Shown: positions 25,778 through 35,536, numbered from the stretch's first letter. The stretch is 64,000 bases of DNA from GW2011-AR15 sp964512765 (GCA_964512765.1 CAZEKF010000006.1:1-64000); one strand, 5' to 3'. Made by a program: numbers and translations. The notes: a model not told the origin generated them from the letters alone.

Positions 25778-26455
25778 TTATTTTTTCTTAACCACAAACG
25801 CACAATGGTCTTTCTCAAAAGGATCTAATATTTTATAATCAACAACTGTCATTTCTTTTTCTAATAATCTTCTTACTTCATTATACACTTGTTTAGGCTT
25901 TTTAGTTATGTCAACAGAACGCGATTTCACTGCAAGCAATCCGAACCCTTGTTTTTTAAGAAACATTTTACAGTTTTTTAAGAAGATTTCTGCTTGATTT
26001 TTTTGTGCAACGTCCATGTAAACAAAATCAACAGGTAATAATCGTGATTGATATGTCTGTGGCTGATTAGCGTCTCCTAATATTGGCGTAATATTTTTTC
26101 TTTTTTCACATAAAAACACTAAATCCCTAACTACCCGAGGTGCGAAATCCAGTGCAAAAATAAAACCTTCTTTACCAATTATGTCAGAAATGTATGATGG
26201 TGTGTATCCATGGCTAGCTCCTAAATACAATACCTTATCTTTTTCTTTTAAACCAAGTTGTGACAATCCTTTAAGAATTCCTGCTCCTAGTTTGCTTCTT
26301 CGAGCATCAAACTGTCTATATTCTTTGTTTTGAAAATTCTCTGTTTCTTCGTCAAAAAAAGTAATTCCCGGAGTTAGGTTAGGAGTGTATAATTTAGTTC
26401 CTCGTTTATCTTTTTTAAAATAAATGTTTGGGAACTTGTTATTGTATATTTTCAT
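25778..26455 (-). CDS. flpA: Fibrillarin-like rRNA/tRNA 2'-O-methyltransferase
   Basis: This is the catalytic subunit of archaeal box C/D ribonucleoproteins. I start at ATG 26455 (MKIYNNKFPNIYFKKD) because the family begins there; the frame is open to 26479. The SAM site is VLYLGASHGYTPSYISDIIG, FALDFAPRVVRDL and GDANQP. Catalytic residues lie in VDFVYMDVAQ and LLAVKSRSVD. It sits directly downstream of nop5, its structural partner. Confidence 0.95.
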   Translation of the reverse strand: MKIYNNKFPNIYFKKDKRGTKLYTPNLTPGITFFDEETENFQNKEYRQFDARRSKLGAGILKGLSQLGLKEKDKVLYLGASHGYTPSYISDIIGKEGFIFALDFAPRVVRDLVFLCEKRKNITPILGDANQPQTYQSRLLPVDFVYMDVAQKNQAEIFLKNCKMFLKKQGFGLLAVKSRSVDITKKPKQVYNEVRRLLEKEMTVVDYKILDPFEKDHCAFVVKKK

Positions 26456-26468
26456 TTTTTGTTTTTTC

Positions 26469-26495
26469 GTACTATTCAACTCGTTTGAATAGTAC
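26469..26495 (-). other. Perfect 11-bp inverted repeat between nop5 and flpA
   Basis: GTACTATTCAA (26469-26479) and TTGAATAGTAC (26485-26495) form an 11-bp stem with a 5-nt loop just upstream of the flpA ATG inside the operon. It could modulate flpA translation or mark RNA processing. No K-turn consensus (UGAnnnGA) is obvious. Confidence 0.5.
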
Positions 26496-26520
26496 TGGCT
26501 TTGTTTCCATCAAGGCTTTT

Positions 26521-27489
26521 TTAAAGGCTTGATCCAAACCTCTCCTTAAGTTCTTTATTAAGTTTATCTGCTATGTAATCTCCTTTAAAAAAATCAACTT
26601 TTACCGCTAATAAAATCTTATCAGCTAGTGCTCTAGCTGCCTTGCCCCGATCTTGTTTAGCAACTTTCTGGATTAACGAATGTTCGAATATAACTCCATA
26701 TTTAGGACTTTTAGAGCCTTTTACCATGTGCCTGAACAATGCTTTTTCTGCTCCTAATAATTGTATTGTCGAAGCAGGCATCATGACCATATTTCTTAAC
26801 GAACCAGCAATTGTTACTAGTTTAGCACCTGTTAAATAACCTGCAACATCAGTTAAATTAAGGCAGGTTTTTTTCATTAAATTTTCAAGATGTTTTTCTT
26901 TACTTTCTTTTTGCTTAAACATTGTTAAAATTGTGGATGCTAAACTTTTTATAGAATCAAGATCATCCTTACTTAATTTGGCACCCATTGAATGTTTCAC
27001 ATTAAAATCTTTTTTAAGTTTATCAACAGTGTCTTTAGAAACTTTTTCAGCAAAGTTCTTGTGATCAGTTATTTTATCTTCAACTTCAGGCAACACATAA
27101 CCATACATTTCCCTTAACCGTTTAGAAAGCATGTTAATTGCTTTGTTCAATTCGTTAATACTGCTAGAAGTTTGGATTATTAACAAATCCTGTGAAACAG
27201 ATTCTTTAATCTGAGTTTTTGTTAAATACAAATTATTATCATAGAACTCTTTTCTATAATCATATAAAACATTATAAACTTTAAGCAAAACTTTTTGATT
27301 TGGTTCTTGTCTCAGATCCTTAATTTTCTTGAACTTCTTTAAAAACTTTTTTTCAGATTCTAAAACATTTCCTTCTTGCAATTGTTTAAAGTTCTTACTA
27401 AGCTCTTTTTTAGAAAATAATACTTTTTCTCTTATCTGAAAATTCTGGTTTAATACAAAGGTTCCAATAATGTTTGAGTATAGGTACAT
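26521..27489 (-). CDS. Nop5/Nop56/58-family C/D RNP core protein
   Basis: This 322-aa scaffold of box C/D RNPs binds the L7Ae-RNA platform and fibrillarin. The N-terminal domain is divergent, a coiled-coil is at about 100-190, and the signature Nop domain is at about 190-315 with GAEKALFRHMVKGSKSPKYG, VIFEHSLI and DRGKAARALADKILLAVKVD. The co-directional order nop5-flpA-rfcL is consistent with an operon. Confidence 0.95.
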   Translation of the reverse strand: MYLYSNIIGTFVLNQNFQIREKVLFSKKELSKNFKQLQEGNVLESEKKFLKKFKKIKDLRQEPNQKVLLKVYNVLYDYRKEFYDNNLYLTKTQIKESVSQDLLIIQTSSSINELNKAINMLSKRLREMYGYVLPEVEDKITDHKNFAEKVSKDTVDKLKKDFNVKHSMGAKLSKDDLDSIKSLASTILTMFKQKESKEKHLENLMKKTCLNLTDVAGYLTGAKLVTIAGSLRNMVMMPASTIQLLGAEKALFRHMVKGSKSPKYGVIFEHSLIQKVAKQDRGKAARALADKILLAVKVDFFKGDYIADKLNKELKERFGSSL

Positions 27490-27584
27490 AATCCAAAAGA
27501 AAGAATGTTGATTTTAAATAGTTTGAGGTCTGGTAACTTCATTTCCACAAAATATATATACCTAAAGAATCTTTTTCCTTCCAT

Positions 27585-28739
27585 ATGCAAAAATTAAAAT
27601 CTGGGAAACTTAAGAAACAGTCAAAAAAAAGTGATCTTCCTATCAAACCTGTTGAAGACCCTGTTGAAAGGGTCAAACAATTGAAAAAAGAGTCAGACGA
27701 AAAATCCAAACATCCTGTTGAAACACCTAACATATCTCCTCTTAATACCATTCCAAAACATAAAGAACTACAAAAAGAAATTGTGTATTATCATAAACTG
27801 TTTGACCAGTTAAGGGAAGAAGTTGCTAGAGTGGTTGTTGGCCAGAGCGATATCCTGAACTATATGTTTGAAGCAATCATCTCAAGCGGTCATTGCCTTG
27901 TTGAAGGTATTCCTGGTATTGCTAAAACATTATTATTAAGAACTTTATCAGTTGTTACAGGTTGTGAGTTTAAGAGAATCCAATTCACTCCAGACTTATT
28001 ACCTACTGATATTGTTGGTGTAACTGCATATGAAGAAAAAAAAGGTTTTTATACAGTCAAAGGCCCTATCTTCGGTAACTTTGTACTTGGGGACGAAATA
28101 AACAGAGCACCGCCAAAAGTACAGTCTGCATTGTTAGAAGCAATGCAGGAGAAACAAGTTACTATTGGCCATGATAGTTTTCACTTACCAATGCCGTTTT
28201 TTGTCATGGCAACACAAAACCCTATTGAACAAATGGGTACATATCCATTGCCTGAAGCGCAAATTGACAGGTTCATGTATAAAATCATTATGAAATATCC
28301 TAGCATGGAAGATGAACAAAAAATCCTTGAAAAAAACATTAGCCTGCATAAGTTTGAAGATTATAATTTAAAAGCAATATTAAAACCTGGTGACCTTATA
28401 AAACTTCAGAACGATGTTAAGAAAATATATTTGGATCCTAAAATTGAAAAATATATTGTTAGGTTAGTAGACGCTACTAGATATCCTAAAAAATATAATC
28501 TGGAGTTAAGCAAATATGTTGAGTTTGGTTCATCGCCAAGGGCTAGCATTGGATTATTCATTACAAGCAAAGCACATGCACTGTTATCTGGGAAATTGTA
28601 CGTCACTCCAAACGACGTCAAAGCTGTTGCGCCTAATGTGTTCAGGCACAGGATCATGTTAACATACGAAGGCCAAGCTGAAGAAATAAAAACAGAGGAT
28701 ATTGTTAAAGAATTAATTACAAAAGTGCCAGTTATTTAA
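27585..28739 (+). CDS. MoxR-family AAA+ ATPase
   Basis: This 384-aa protein has Walker A GIPGIAKT (108-115), Walker B FVLGDEINRAPPKVQSALLE, sensor 1 ATQNPIEQMGTYPLPEAQ with the Arg of QIDRF, and a C-terminal lid (VEFGSSPRASIGLF). The first 60 residues are a Lys-rich extension. MoxR proteins act as chaperones for metal-cofactor or membrane/VWA proteins. A TATA box (tatatata, about 27549) gives a near-leaderless start. The next gene encodes a membrane-anchored Cys-rich surface protein. Confidence 0.93.
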   Translation: MQKLKSGKLKKQSKKSDLPIKPVEDPVERVKQLKKESDEKSKHPVETPNISPLNTIPKHKELQKEIVYYHKLFDQLREEVARVVVGQSDILNYMFEAIISSGHCLVEGIPGIAKTLLLRTLSVVTGCEFKRIQFTPDLLPTDIVGVTAYEEKKGFYTVKGPIFGNFVLGDEINRAPPKVQSALLEAMQEKQVTIGHDSFHLPMPFFVMATQNPIEQMGTYPLPEAQIDRFMYKIIMKYPSMEDEQKILEKNISLHKFEDYNLKAILKPGDLIKLQNDVKKIYLDPKIEKYIVRLVDATRYPKKYNLELSKYVEFGSSPRASIGLFITSKAHALLSGKLYVTPNDVKAVAPNVFRHRIMLTYEGQAEEIKTEDIVKELITKVPVI

Positions 28740-28789
28740 AGTTCTCTTACAGAAAAGTTTATAATTTTGTATTATTAGATGATTAATCA

Positions 28790-30616
28790 ATGGAGATAAA
28801 AAAGAGGTTTGTAATAGTTTTATTTGTATTATTAATTTTGATATCTGTAAATGTTCTTTCTTGTTCAGAAGATGATGAATGGGCTTATGTTGAAGAGTAC
28901 AGGTGTGAAGAAGGAGTAAGACAGATTAAACAAGTGAGAGATCCTGAATGTTTCAATGAGACTATTAAATGGGCAGATTATCCATGTCAAGAAAACCAAC
29001 TTTGTGAAGGCGAGGGTGTTTGTGCAAATAATGAATTGTGCGGTAATAGTATAATTAACGAAAATGAACAGTGTGATGGCCCTGATGATGAATGTTGTAC
29101 TTCATCATGTACTTATGAAACTGACAAAACGCAAACTTGTGGTGTTGGCGAATGTGAAATTACCAGAAACCTTTGTTATAACGGCGAAGTCATAGACTGT
29201 AACCCAGGTGAACCTAGTGAAGAATTATGTAATGGTTTAGATGATGATTGCGACGGTGAAACTGACGAAGATTTTAATGATACCTATTACCCTGATTCAG
29301 ACGGTGATGGTTTCGGTAATCCTAGTGTTGATGCTACAAGTTGTCCTGAACAAGGTTATGTTGTAAACAATGAAGATTGTAATGATAATGACCCAGATCT
29401 TTCTCCGAACAGCACAGAGTCTTGTGACAACATAGATAACAACTGTGACAATATAATAGATAATATACCCTACGAATCAATGCCACGATGCTTTACAATG
29501 ATTAAGCATTTAACACCTTTTGGTGTATGTAAAAATGTTAAGACTGAATGTGATTCTGCACAAAAAAAATACTTTTGTGATCTTAACAAAATACCTGATT
29601 ATGAAGAAGTTGAAATAACCTGTGATGGTTTAGACAATGATTGCGACGGAAAAGTTGACGAATTTTGTGGTTGTAATCCTGGAGATACTAAAAAATGTGG
29701 TAGTAGCACTGGAGAATGCGAAACAGGCGAACAAGTTTGTGGTGAAGATTTTGAATGGAGCAATTGCCTGGGCCCTGTCAATCCTATTGATGAAATATGT
29801 GACAGTCTTGACAACGATTGTAACGGTGAAATTGACGAAGACTTAACAAAACCATGTACTGTTGGTAACTGTACAGGTGTCCAGAGATGCTTCTATGGCA
29901 ACTGGTACAAGTGTGAAACTGATTGTGTTCAAACAAAAGAAATTGAAATTACTCTTAACAAAACAGATATTTCGAATTTTGTTCAGGAAGCACAGTTAAC
30001 TACTGAAGAGGTTCAAGATGCTTTGGAAACAGTTGAAGTTGTTAACCAGTCAATTGACTATTCTTATACTGAAACAAAAACTGTTGTTAAAAACAACATT
30101 GTACCTGAAAAAAATTTACATGAATTAGAATATACTTTATTCATTCCTAAATGTTTAACAACATACCTTGATGATATTAAATTTGAAAATCAAAATTATA
30201 CCATCATAAAAGAAGATCCAGTTATTGCATGGCATTTTGTTGATGTAGAAGATAGGATCGACTTAGGTTATACTGTAAATAGAAAAATTGATCCTGAATG
30301 CTTAGAAAAAATTAAAGGATTACCTATTGCAAAAGTAATAGGTGGTGACCTTGACAAAGAAGATCAATATGGCGCGCCAAAAATGATCATTACTTCTCTA
30401 GTTATACTTTTAGGTGTTTCTTTAGTTGTTTATTACCAAAAAAAACCGCGTTCACAAAAATCTGTTGAAGAATATGAACAAGAAATAATTGGAAAACAGC
30501 GTAAAAATTTGCTTCAACAAATGAAAAATTTTAAGTCAAAGGAAAAGGCTGTTAAATATTTGAACAAAACAAAACTTAGTGACGATGATAAAGAATGGAT
30601 CATTAAAAGGTTATAA
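28790..30616 (+). CDS. Membrane-anchored surface protein with MopE-like metal-binding repeats
   Basis: This 608-aa protein has a signal peptide (about 1-25), then a large Cys/Asp-rich ectodomain. Repeats such as LCNGLDDDCDGETDED, DSDGDGFGNP, CDNIDNNCDN, CDGLDNDCDGKVDE and CDSLDNDCNGEIDE match the putative metal-binding motif of MopE and Ca-binding thrombospondin type 3-like loops. A membrane-proximal domain (about 390-525) precedes one transmembrane helix (MIITSLVILLGVSLVVYY, about 534-551) and a basic cytoplasmic tail of about 58 aa. It starts 50 nt after the MoxR gene. Confidence 0.88.
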   Translation: MEIKKRFVIVLFVLLILISVNVLSCSEDDEWAYVEEYRCEEGVRQIKQVRDPECFNETIKWADYPCQENQLCEGEGVCANNELCGNSIINENEQCDGPDDECCTSSCTYETDKTQTCGVGECEITRNLCYNGEVIDCNPGEPSEELCNGLDDDCDGETDEDFNDTYYPDSDGDGFGNPSVDATSCPEQGYVVNNEDCNDNDPDLSPNSTESCDNIDNNCDNIIDNIPYESMPRCFTMIKHLTPFGVCKNVKTECDSAQKKYFCDLNKIPDYEEVEITCDGLDNDCDGKVDEFCGCNPGDTKKCGSSTGECETGEQVCGEDFEWSNCLGPVNPIDEICDSLDNDCNGEIDEDLTKPCTVGNCTGVQRCFYGNWYKCETDCVQTKEIEITLNKTDISNFVQEAQLTTEEVQDALETVEVVNQSIDYSYTETKTVVKNNIVPEKNLHELEYTLFIPKCLTTYLDDIKFENQNYTIIKEDPVIAWHFVDVEDRIDLGYTVNRKIDPECLEKIKGLPIAKVIGGDLDKEDQYGAPKMIITSLVILLGVSLVVYYQKKPRSQKSVEEYEQEIIGKQRKNLLQQMKNFKSKEKAVKYLNKTKLSDDDKEWIIKRL

Positions 30617-30658
30617 AAGCAAACTAATAAATACCTTCTCCTAATTTTAACAATAATC

Positions 30659-31171
30659 ATGGACGTAATTCTTGTAGATGAAAATGATACTCAAATAGGT
30701 GTAGAAGAAAAGATTAAAACACATCAACAAGCTAAACTGCATAGAGGTTTTTCTGTGTTTATTTTTAATTCAAAGAATATGTTACTGTTACAAAAAAGAG
30801 CTATGAACAAGTATCATTCACCAGGCTTATGGACAAACACGTGTTGCAGTCATCCTAGACCGAATGAAAATTTAAAACAGGAAGCAGAACTAAGGTTGAA
30901 AAAAGAAATGGGGATTAACTGTGATCTTAAAAAAATGTTCACGTTCATCTATAAAGAAAAGTTTGACAATGGTTTAACAGAACATGAATTTGATCACGTG
31001 TTTTTTGGAAGATGTGAGAATGATCCTGAACCAGATCCAAATGAAGCTAGTGACTGGAAATGGGTTTCATTAGATGATTTAAAACAAGATGTTAATGAAA
31101 ATCCAGATAAGTATTCTGCCTGGTTGAAAACATGTTTAAATCAAGTAATAGAAAATATTAAGTTTTTCTAG
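30659..31171 (+). CDS. idi: Isopentenyl-diphosphate delta-isomerase, type I
   Basis: The enzyme converts IPP to DMAPP, the primer for prenyl chain growth. This 170-aa Nudix-fold protein has the type I signatures LHRGFSVFIF, SPGLWTNTCCSHP (active-site Cys near 62-66) and EHEFDHVFFGR. Most archaea use the flavin-dependent type II enzyme, so the type I form suggests acquisition. The 3' end overlaps the convergent GGPP synthase gene by 14 nt. Confidence 0.95.
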   Translation: MDVILVDENDTQIGVEEKIKTHQQAKLHRGFSVFIFNSKNMLLLQKRAMNKYHSPGLWTNTCCSHPRPNENLKQEAELRLKKEMGINCDLKKMFTFIYKEKFDNGLTEHEFDHVFFGRCENDPEPDPNEASDWKWVSLDDLKQDVNENPDKYSAWLKTCLNQVIENIKFF

Positions 31172-32240
31172 ATAACAAATAATCTGTAAATTCTGAAAAC
31201 GTTTGTTTGTATTGTATAGAAATGTTAAGTTTTCTAAGTAATTCTTTTGCCTGATTATTTTTATGTGATGCTAATTTCTGACAATATTTAACAGCGCCTG
31301 TTGAATGCATTATTTCAGTTATTTTTTTTATTTCTGACTGACTAATTTCAGGATTACTATACGTTTTTTTTATTATGTTCTTTTGTTCATCATTAGCTAA
31401 TTCTAATGTTTTTATCATTAACAATGTTTTTTTTCCATTCTTAATGTCAGAACCTTGTTCATGATCTTTGTCATCTGAAATGTCAAGTAAGTCGTCTTGT
31501 ATCTGAAAACTAAACGCTGAATTAACACCAAACTCTTTCAAAATGTGTGTTGTATGCTCATCTATATTAGCAAATAATGCTCCTAGTTCAAAACATAATC
31601 CAACTAAAACACATGTCTTTAGTTTAATCATATCAAGATATTGTTGTTCAGTAATGTTTGTTTGATGTTCATACAATAAATCTAACATTTGGCCGTGATA
31701 TATTTTTTGATCAACATTTCCAACTAAGTTCAATGCTTTATTTTTCAACTCATCAGAAAAACCGCTTTCTAACACTGCTTTTTTGCTTAATATGTTAGTT
31801 AGATTTCCTAACATTATAGCAAAACTTACTGCAAACTTTGATGATGTTTTATTGAATAAAGGTCCGTTGTAATTTTTCTCTGAAAAATTACTCAGAAAAT
31901 GATCTTTTAATTTTTTATACACTGTTGGTTTGTTTCGACGAAAATCGTCCTCATCCATTATGTCATCTAAAATCAAGGAATATGTGTGTAAAAGTTCAAC
32001 TGACATAGCAATTGGATAGATTTTTCTTTCATCTTTCCCATTTGAAGCAAGGTAACTTAATATGACACAAGTAGGACGTATTCTTTTTCCATTGTTAAGT
32101 GTGTACTCTTTTATTAGTTCGTAACAGGATTTAACAAAAGGTTCAGAAACTTTTAGTTGATTAATTTGTTTATCTAAGAATAGTTCAAGTTCTTTGTTAA
32201 TGATCACTTGATATTTTTTTAACTGTTCTTGAAAATTCAT
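31158..32240 (-). CDS. Polyprenyl (geranylgeranyl) diphosphate synthase
   Basis: This 360-aa trans-prenyltransferase makes the C20 chain for archaeol from IPP and DMAPP. Visible are NGKRIRP (50-56), the first Asp-rich motif DDIMDEDD (92-99), and the second one, FQIQDDLLDISDD (about 238-250). The residues before DDIMD (HTYSLIL) suggest a medium chain length, but product length is not certain. It is last in the mevalonate kinase-YjjX-GGPPS set, overlapping the preceding gene by 4 nt. Confidence 0.92.
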   Translation of the reverse strand: MNFQEQLKKYQVIINKELELFLDKQINQLKVSEPFVKSCYELIKEYTLNNGKRIRPTCVILSYLASNGKDERKIYPIAMSVELLHTYSLILDDIMDEDDFRRNKPTVYKKLKDHFLSNFSEKNYNGPLFNKTSSKFAVSFAIMLGNLTNILSKKAVLESGFSDELKNKALNLVGNVDQKIYHGQMLDLLYEHQTNITEQQYLDMIKLKTCVLVGLCFELGALFANIDEHTTHILKEFGVNSAFSFQIQDDLLDISDDKDHEQGSDIKNGKKTLLMIKTLELANDEQKNIIKKTYSNPEISQSEIKKITEIMHSTGAVKYCQKLASHKNNQAKELLRKLNISIQYKQTFSEFTDYLLSRKT

Positions 32241-32761
32241 TCTAGATCATACGTTTCTTTGTTAATAAATTTTACAAGTGCAAGGATTGTAGATTTTTCT
32301 AAAAATTTTGTTCTGGTTATTTGATCATGTGTTACCAACCCAACAGCGCCTTGTTTTTTGTTAATATGTTCAATATTAGTTAATTCTGATAATAAAGGGC
32401 CAAGTTCTTCTCCTTTTCTTAATTTATCTGCAACGTTTTCAGGGAGCAGAAACCTACCTGAACAGGCTAATCCAAGATTCTTATTTTTGTCTAAAACAGC
32501 TGCCCAGCCAAACAAAAACATGCCATGTTCACTGTCTTGCGCTCCTCCTTCTAACCCAACAAAATAATCATATCCTTCTTGATAAATGTTATTAGCTCTG
32601 TTGATAGCGCCTTGGATTGCTTCTTTATCTGTTAACGGCATATCGCTTACTTCTGAATTTCCGTTAACAGCTTCAACTTCAACATCATCAAAATATCTTG
32701 AAAACGCTTGTTTGACAGCGTTTTCTTTTACTGGATTTTTACTTCCTACTTTTATTTTCAT
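32237..32761 (-). CDS. Inosine/xanthosine triphosphatase (YjjX/DUF84 family)
   Basis: This house-cleaning NTPase hydrolyses non-canonical purine nucleoside triphosphates. The start ATG 32761 overlaps the mevalonate kinase stop (ATGA) and gives the family N-terminus MKIKVGSKNPVKENAV; the frame is open five codons further. YFVGLEGGAQD, LLSELTNIEHINKKQGAVGL and the C-terminal THDQITRT are typical. About 174 aa, as expected. Its place inside an isoprenoid operon seems to be coupling by co-transcription only. Confidence 0.9.
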   Translation of the reverse strand: MKIKVGSKNPVKENAVKQAFSRYFDDVEVEAVNGNSEVSDMPLTDKEAIQGAINRANNIYQEGYDYFVGLEGGAQDSEHGMFLFGWAAVLDKNKNLGLACSGRFLLPENVADKLRKGEELGPLLSELTNIEHINKKQGAVGLVTHDQITRTKFLEKSTILALVKFINKETYDLE

Positions 32762-33648
32762 CTGACCTCTGTACACATAACTTCATTTGACAGTACTTTT
32801 AATTCATTAATAACAGTATCTTTATTCTCATTATCAACAAGAGCTATTATATTACCTCCTTTACCCGCACCAGCTAACTTTGCGCCGTACGCGTTGTTCT
32901 GTAACGATATTTCTATTAACAAATCAAGTTTTTCAGATGATACGCCCATTTCTTTTAATAATTCATGGTTCTTTGTCATTAATTTTCCAAGTTCAGTTAA
33001 ATTTCCTTGTTCTAGTTGTTGTTTTGCTTTTTTTACTATCTTTCCAATATCTTCAAAGATTATTGAATATTTTAATTGATTTTTTTCATACTTTTCTCTT
33101 ACTTCAGAAACAACTTGTTTTGTAGAAGGTCTACCACCTGTGCTTGCTATCACAATAAACATTGGTTTTCTTAGTTTAATAAAATCAAGATCTGGTTTTT
33201 GAAAATATACTGGTTTTTCATATGCAACAACATTATTATCTATACCGCTTGGTTTGCCGTGAAATATTTTTTCACATTCATAACCAATAAGGGATATTTT
33301 TTTCAATGAAAATTTTAAGTAATAGTGTTGGTTAAGTGCTTTAATAATTGCAATTGATAACGACGCACTACTTCCTAATCCTGATGATATGGGTAAAGTA
33401 GATTCAATGTTAATATGAACATTATTAGATATTTTTAATTTTAAAAAAATTAAATTTAATAGTTGTTCTAACCTTGTTTTTTCATGCTCATGCAACACTC
33501 TATCTACCGAGTAACTAAACGTGTCAGATTTTCTAATACTTATTTTTGTATAGAGATCTAAAACAGGTAGTGCAATGCCTGGCTGGCCGTACACAACAGC
33601 GTGTTCGCCAAACATTATTATTTTCCCGCATGCTTTTACAAAACTCAT
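32758..33648 (-). CDS. mvk: Mevalonate kinase
   Basis: This 296-aa GHMP kinase phosphorylates mevalonate to 5-phosphomevalonate. The N-terminal KACGKIIMFGEHAVVYGQPG is diagnostic. The ATP loop PISSGLGSSASLSIA is at about 86-100, the conserved SGIDNNVVAYEKP follows, and motif 3 is AKLAGAGKGGNIIAL. It starts 3 nt after the endonuclease-like gene ends and overlaps the next gene. Confidence 0.96.
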   Translation of the reverse strand: MSFVKACGKIIMFGEHAVVYGQPGIALPVLDLYTKISIRKSDTFSYSVDRVLHEHEKTRLEQLLNLIFLKLKISNNVHINIESTLPISSGLGSSASLSIAIIKALNQHYYLKFSLKKISLIGYECEKIFHGKPSGIDNNVVAYEKPVYFQKPDLDFIKLRKPMFIVIASTGGRPSTKQVVSEVREKYEKNQLKYSIIFEDIGKIVKKAKQQLEQGNLTELGKLMTKNHELLKEMGVSSEKLDLLIEISLQNNAYGAKLAGAGKGGNIIALVDNENKDTVINELKVLSNEVMCTEVR

Positions 33649-33651
33649 TTT

Positions 33652-34377
33652 TTATTTTATTTCAATCTCAGAATATACACCGTAATGGTCTGACATTAAA
33701 GGTTTTTTAATAGCCATTGACCTGAACAGGATTTTTTTATTAGTAGGATTTCTTACAAGGATATAATCCAATTTTTTATCAGTTGTAACATTTCTATCCC
33801 ACCATTTTCTTACATAATGGTTCACGTATGCAAATGTATTATTTATATCTTCAACAAACGAGAAAAAATTTTTGTTGGCTTTGTTAAAGTCATTTAGTCT
33901 CATATTAAGATCCGCAGAAACAAAACATATTTTTCTAGGATCAATTGTTTTTTTTAAGTGATTCAAATCACTAACTGTTATTTTCAAATTCCATCCTTCA
34001 GGGTATAATATTGTGTTATAAACTGAATAATCTTTAAATTCTGTTATTAAAACACCGCGTTGGCTTAACTTAATTTTGAAGTCACTGTTTTTATGTTTTT
34101 TATAACTAACAAATTTGGTTTTTACAACTTTTTTCTTAGAAAGTGTAACTAATCCAGATCTGTTCAGAACTTTTGAATTTGGAGCGTAAACATAATAGTC
34201 TGGAAATTCTGAGTTAAGTGTTTCCATTTCCTTTTTTCTACTAAATTCTTGTAACGTTACAATGTCTGGTTGCAATGATTTGATAGTTAGAATTAATTTC
34301 TTAAACCTTGATTTTCTTTCAGTTGCATATGGAAACGGTACAAGCCACGCATTTAAATTAAATATTTTTAATATCAT
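33652..34377 (-). CDS. Endonuclease/exonuclease/phosphatase-family protein
   Basis: About 241 aa from ATG 34377, directly after the HMG-CoA reductase stop; the frame is open nine codons further. Motifs of the EEP (DNase I-like) fold are FNLNAW, PDIVTLQEFS (metal-binding Glu), VSADLNMRLND, KKLDYILVRN and MSDHYGVYSEI (catalytic Asp-His). The substrate may be nucleic acid, a phosphoinositide-like lipid or sphingomyelin-like; it is unknown. It lies within the mevalonate operon between HMG-CoA reductase and mevalonate kinase. Confidence 0.88.
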   Translation of the reverse strand: MILKIFNLNAWLVPFPYATERKSRFKKLILTIKSLQPDIVTLQEFSRKKEMETLNSEFPDYYVYAPNSKVLNRSGLVTLSKKKVVKTKFVSYKKHKNSDFKIKLSQRGVLITEFKDYSVYNTILYPEGWNLKITVSDLNHLKKTIDPRKICFVSADLNMRLNDFNKANKNFFSFVEDINNTFAYVNHYVRKWWDRNVTTDKKLDYILVRNPTNKKILFRSMAIKKPLMSDHYGVYSEIEIK

Positions 34378-34378
34378 C

Positions 34379-35536
34379 TTACCTATTATGTAGTTGATGT
34401 GCACTTGATAAATCTTTTGTACATAACGCAGCTAATAAAGAAATTTCGCCTGCTAAAACCGCAGTTGCAATGATTTCTGCTAATTTATTAGCATTACTAC
34501 CTGGTGGATTACCTGCTCCTTGACAATCCAGTATTTTTAAACATTCTATTTGTGTTGGTAATCCTGTACCACCACCAACTGTGCCAACATGTAAATCAGG
34601 TAATGTAACTGTAAAGTTTATTCCATTAGCAGCTTTTTCAACAGTTGTAAAACCTAATGAACCATTTACGGTGTGAGCAATGTCCTGGCCAGTTGCGAGA
34701 AACATTGCTGCTATTATGTTAGCAAAATGTGCGTTATACCCTAAACTAAAAGAAGCTGCACTTCCTAACAAATTTTTTCTATAATTTAAATCAATTAGTT
34801 TATCTGCGGTTGTTTTTAACACTTTTTCTACAACTTCATTTGGTATGTTTACAGAAGCAATAACTTTTTTACCTCTACTTTTAATTAAATTCATTGCACT
34901 TGGTTTTTTGTCAACGCACATGTTGCCTGATTCTGAAACAAATTCTATGTTAGGATAGTTTTTTAGAATGTAATCAGCAATTTTTTTACCTGCAATAGTT
35001 ACCATGTTCATGCCCATTGCATCGTTTGTATTTGCTTTAATTCTTAACCAAATGTTTAAACCTACATTGTATGATTCTATATTCAATATTTCTAAAAACC
35101 TTTCATTCTCTTCCCCTATTTTTTTTAATAACTGGAAATTGTTTTTTACCCATTGACTGAAATTTTTAATTTCTTTAACAGAACTTACTTTGAATAAAAT
35201 TGACCTAGTTTGTGCATTTTTTATTATAACAACTTCTGCTCTGTTTGATTTGTTAATAACAGAACAACCTCTATTAACAGAAGCTACTAAAGCACCTTCT
35301 GTTGTTGATAATGGTAAATAAAAAGAACCTTTTGCGTGTTCACCATTAACTTTGACAGGACCTGCAATTCCTAACGGTATTTGTGTTGCACCTATCATGT
35401 TTTCAATGTTAGGTTTTGCTTGCTCTTCTTTTATTATTGTTTTTTTTATATTTTCTAGACTAATGTTCAGTTCTTTTTCAATTAATTCAACTCTTTGTTC
35501 TTTACTTAGTTCATACAATTTTGAATTTGTATCCAT
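34379..35536 (-). CDS. hmgA: Hydroxymethylglutaryl-CoA reductase, class I
   Basis: The enzyme reduces HMG-CoA to mevalonate, the committed step. ATG 35536 is preferred because AAGGAG lies 9 nt upstream and a start at 35602 would overlap the previous gene by 92 nt; this gives 385 aa. Signatures: ENMIGATQIPLGIAGPVKVN, LSTTEGALVASVNRG (catalytic Glu), DAMGMNMV, GTVGGGTGLPTQ and a C-terminal catalytic His in SSAHQLHNR. The class I (NADPH-type) form is usual for archaea. Confidence 0.96.
   Translation of the reverse strand: MDTNSKLYELSKEQRVELIEKELNISLENIKKTIIKEEQAKPNIENMIGATQIPLGIAGPVKVNGEHAKGSFYLPLSTTEGALVASVNRGCSVINKSNRAEVVIIKNAQTRSILFKVSSVKEIKNFSQWVKNNFQLLKKIGEENERFLEILNIESYNVGLNIWLRIKANTNDAMGMNMVTIAGKKIADYILKNYPNIEFVSESGNMCVDKKPSAMNLIKSRGKKVIASVNIPNEVVEKVLKTTADKLIDLNYRKNLLGSAASFSLGYNAHFANIIAAMFLATGQDIAHTVNGSLGFTTVEKAANGINFTVTLPDLHVGTVGGGTGLPTQIECLKILDCQGAGNPPGSNANKLAEIIATAVLAGEISLLAALCTKDLSSAHQLHNR

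Noticed and set aside
26469..26495. Inverted repeat before flpA as an L7Ae K-turn autoregulation site
   Set aside because: The stem is fully paired with no K-turn bulge or UGAnnnGA consensus.
29599..29846. Overlapping frames on both strands inside the MopE-like gene
   Set aside because: They arise from the repetitive Cys/Asp codons of the real gene and have no start signals.
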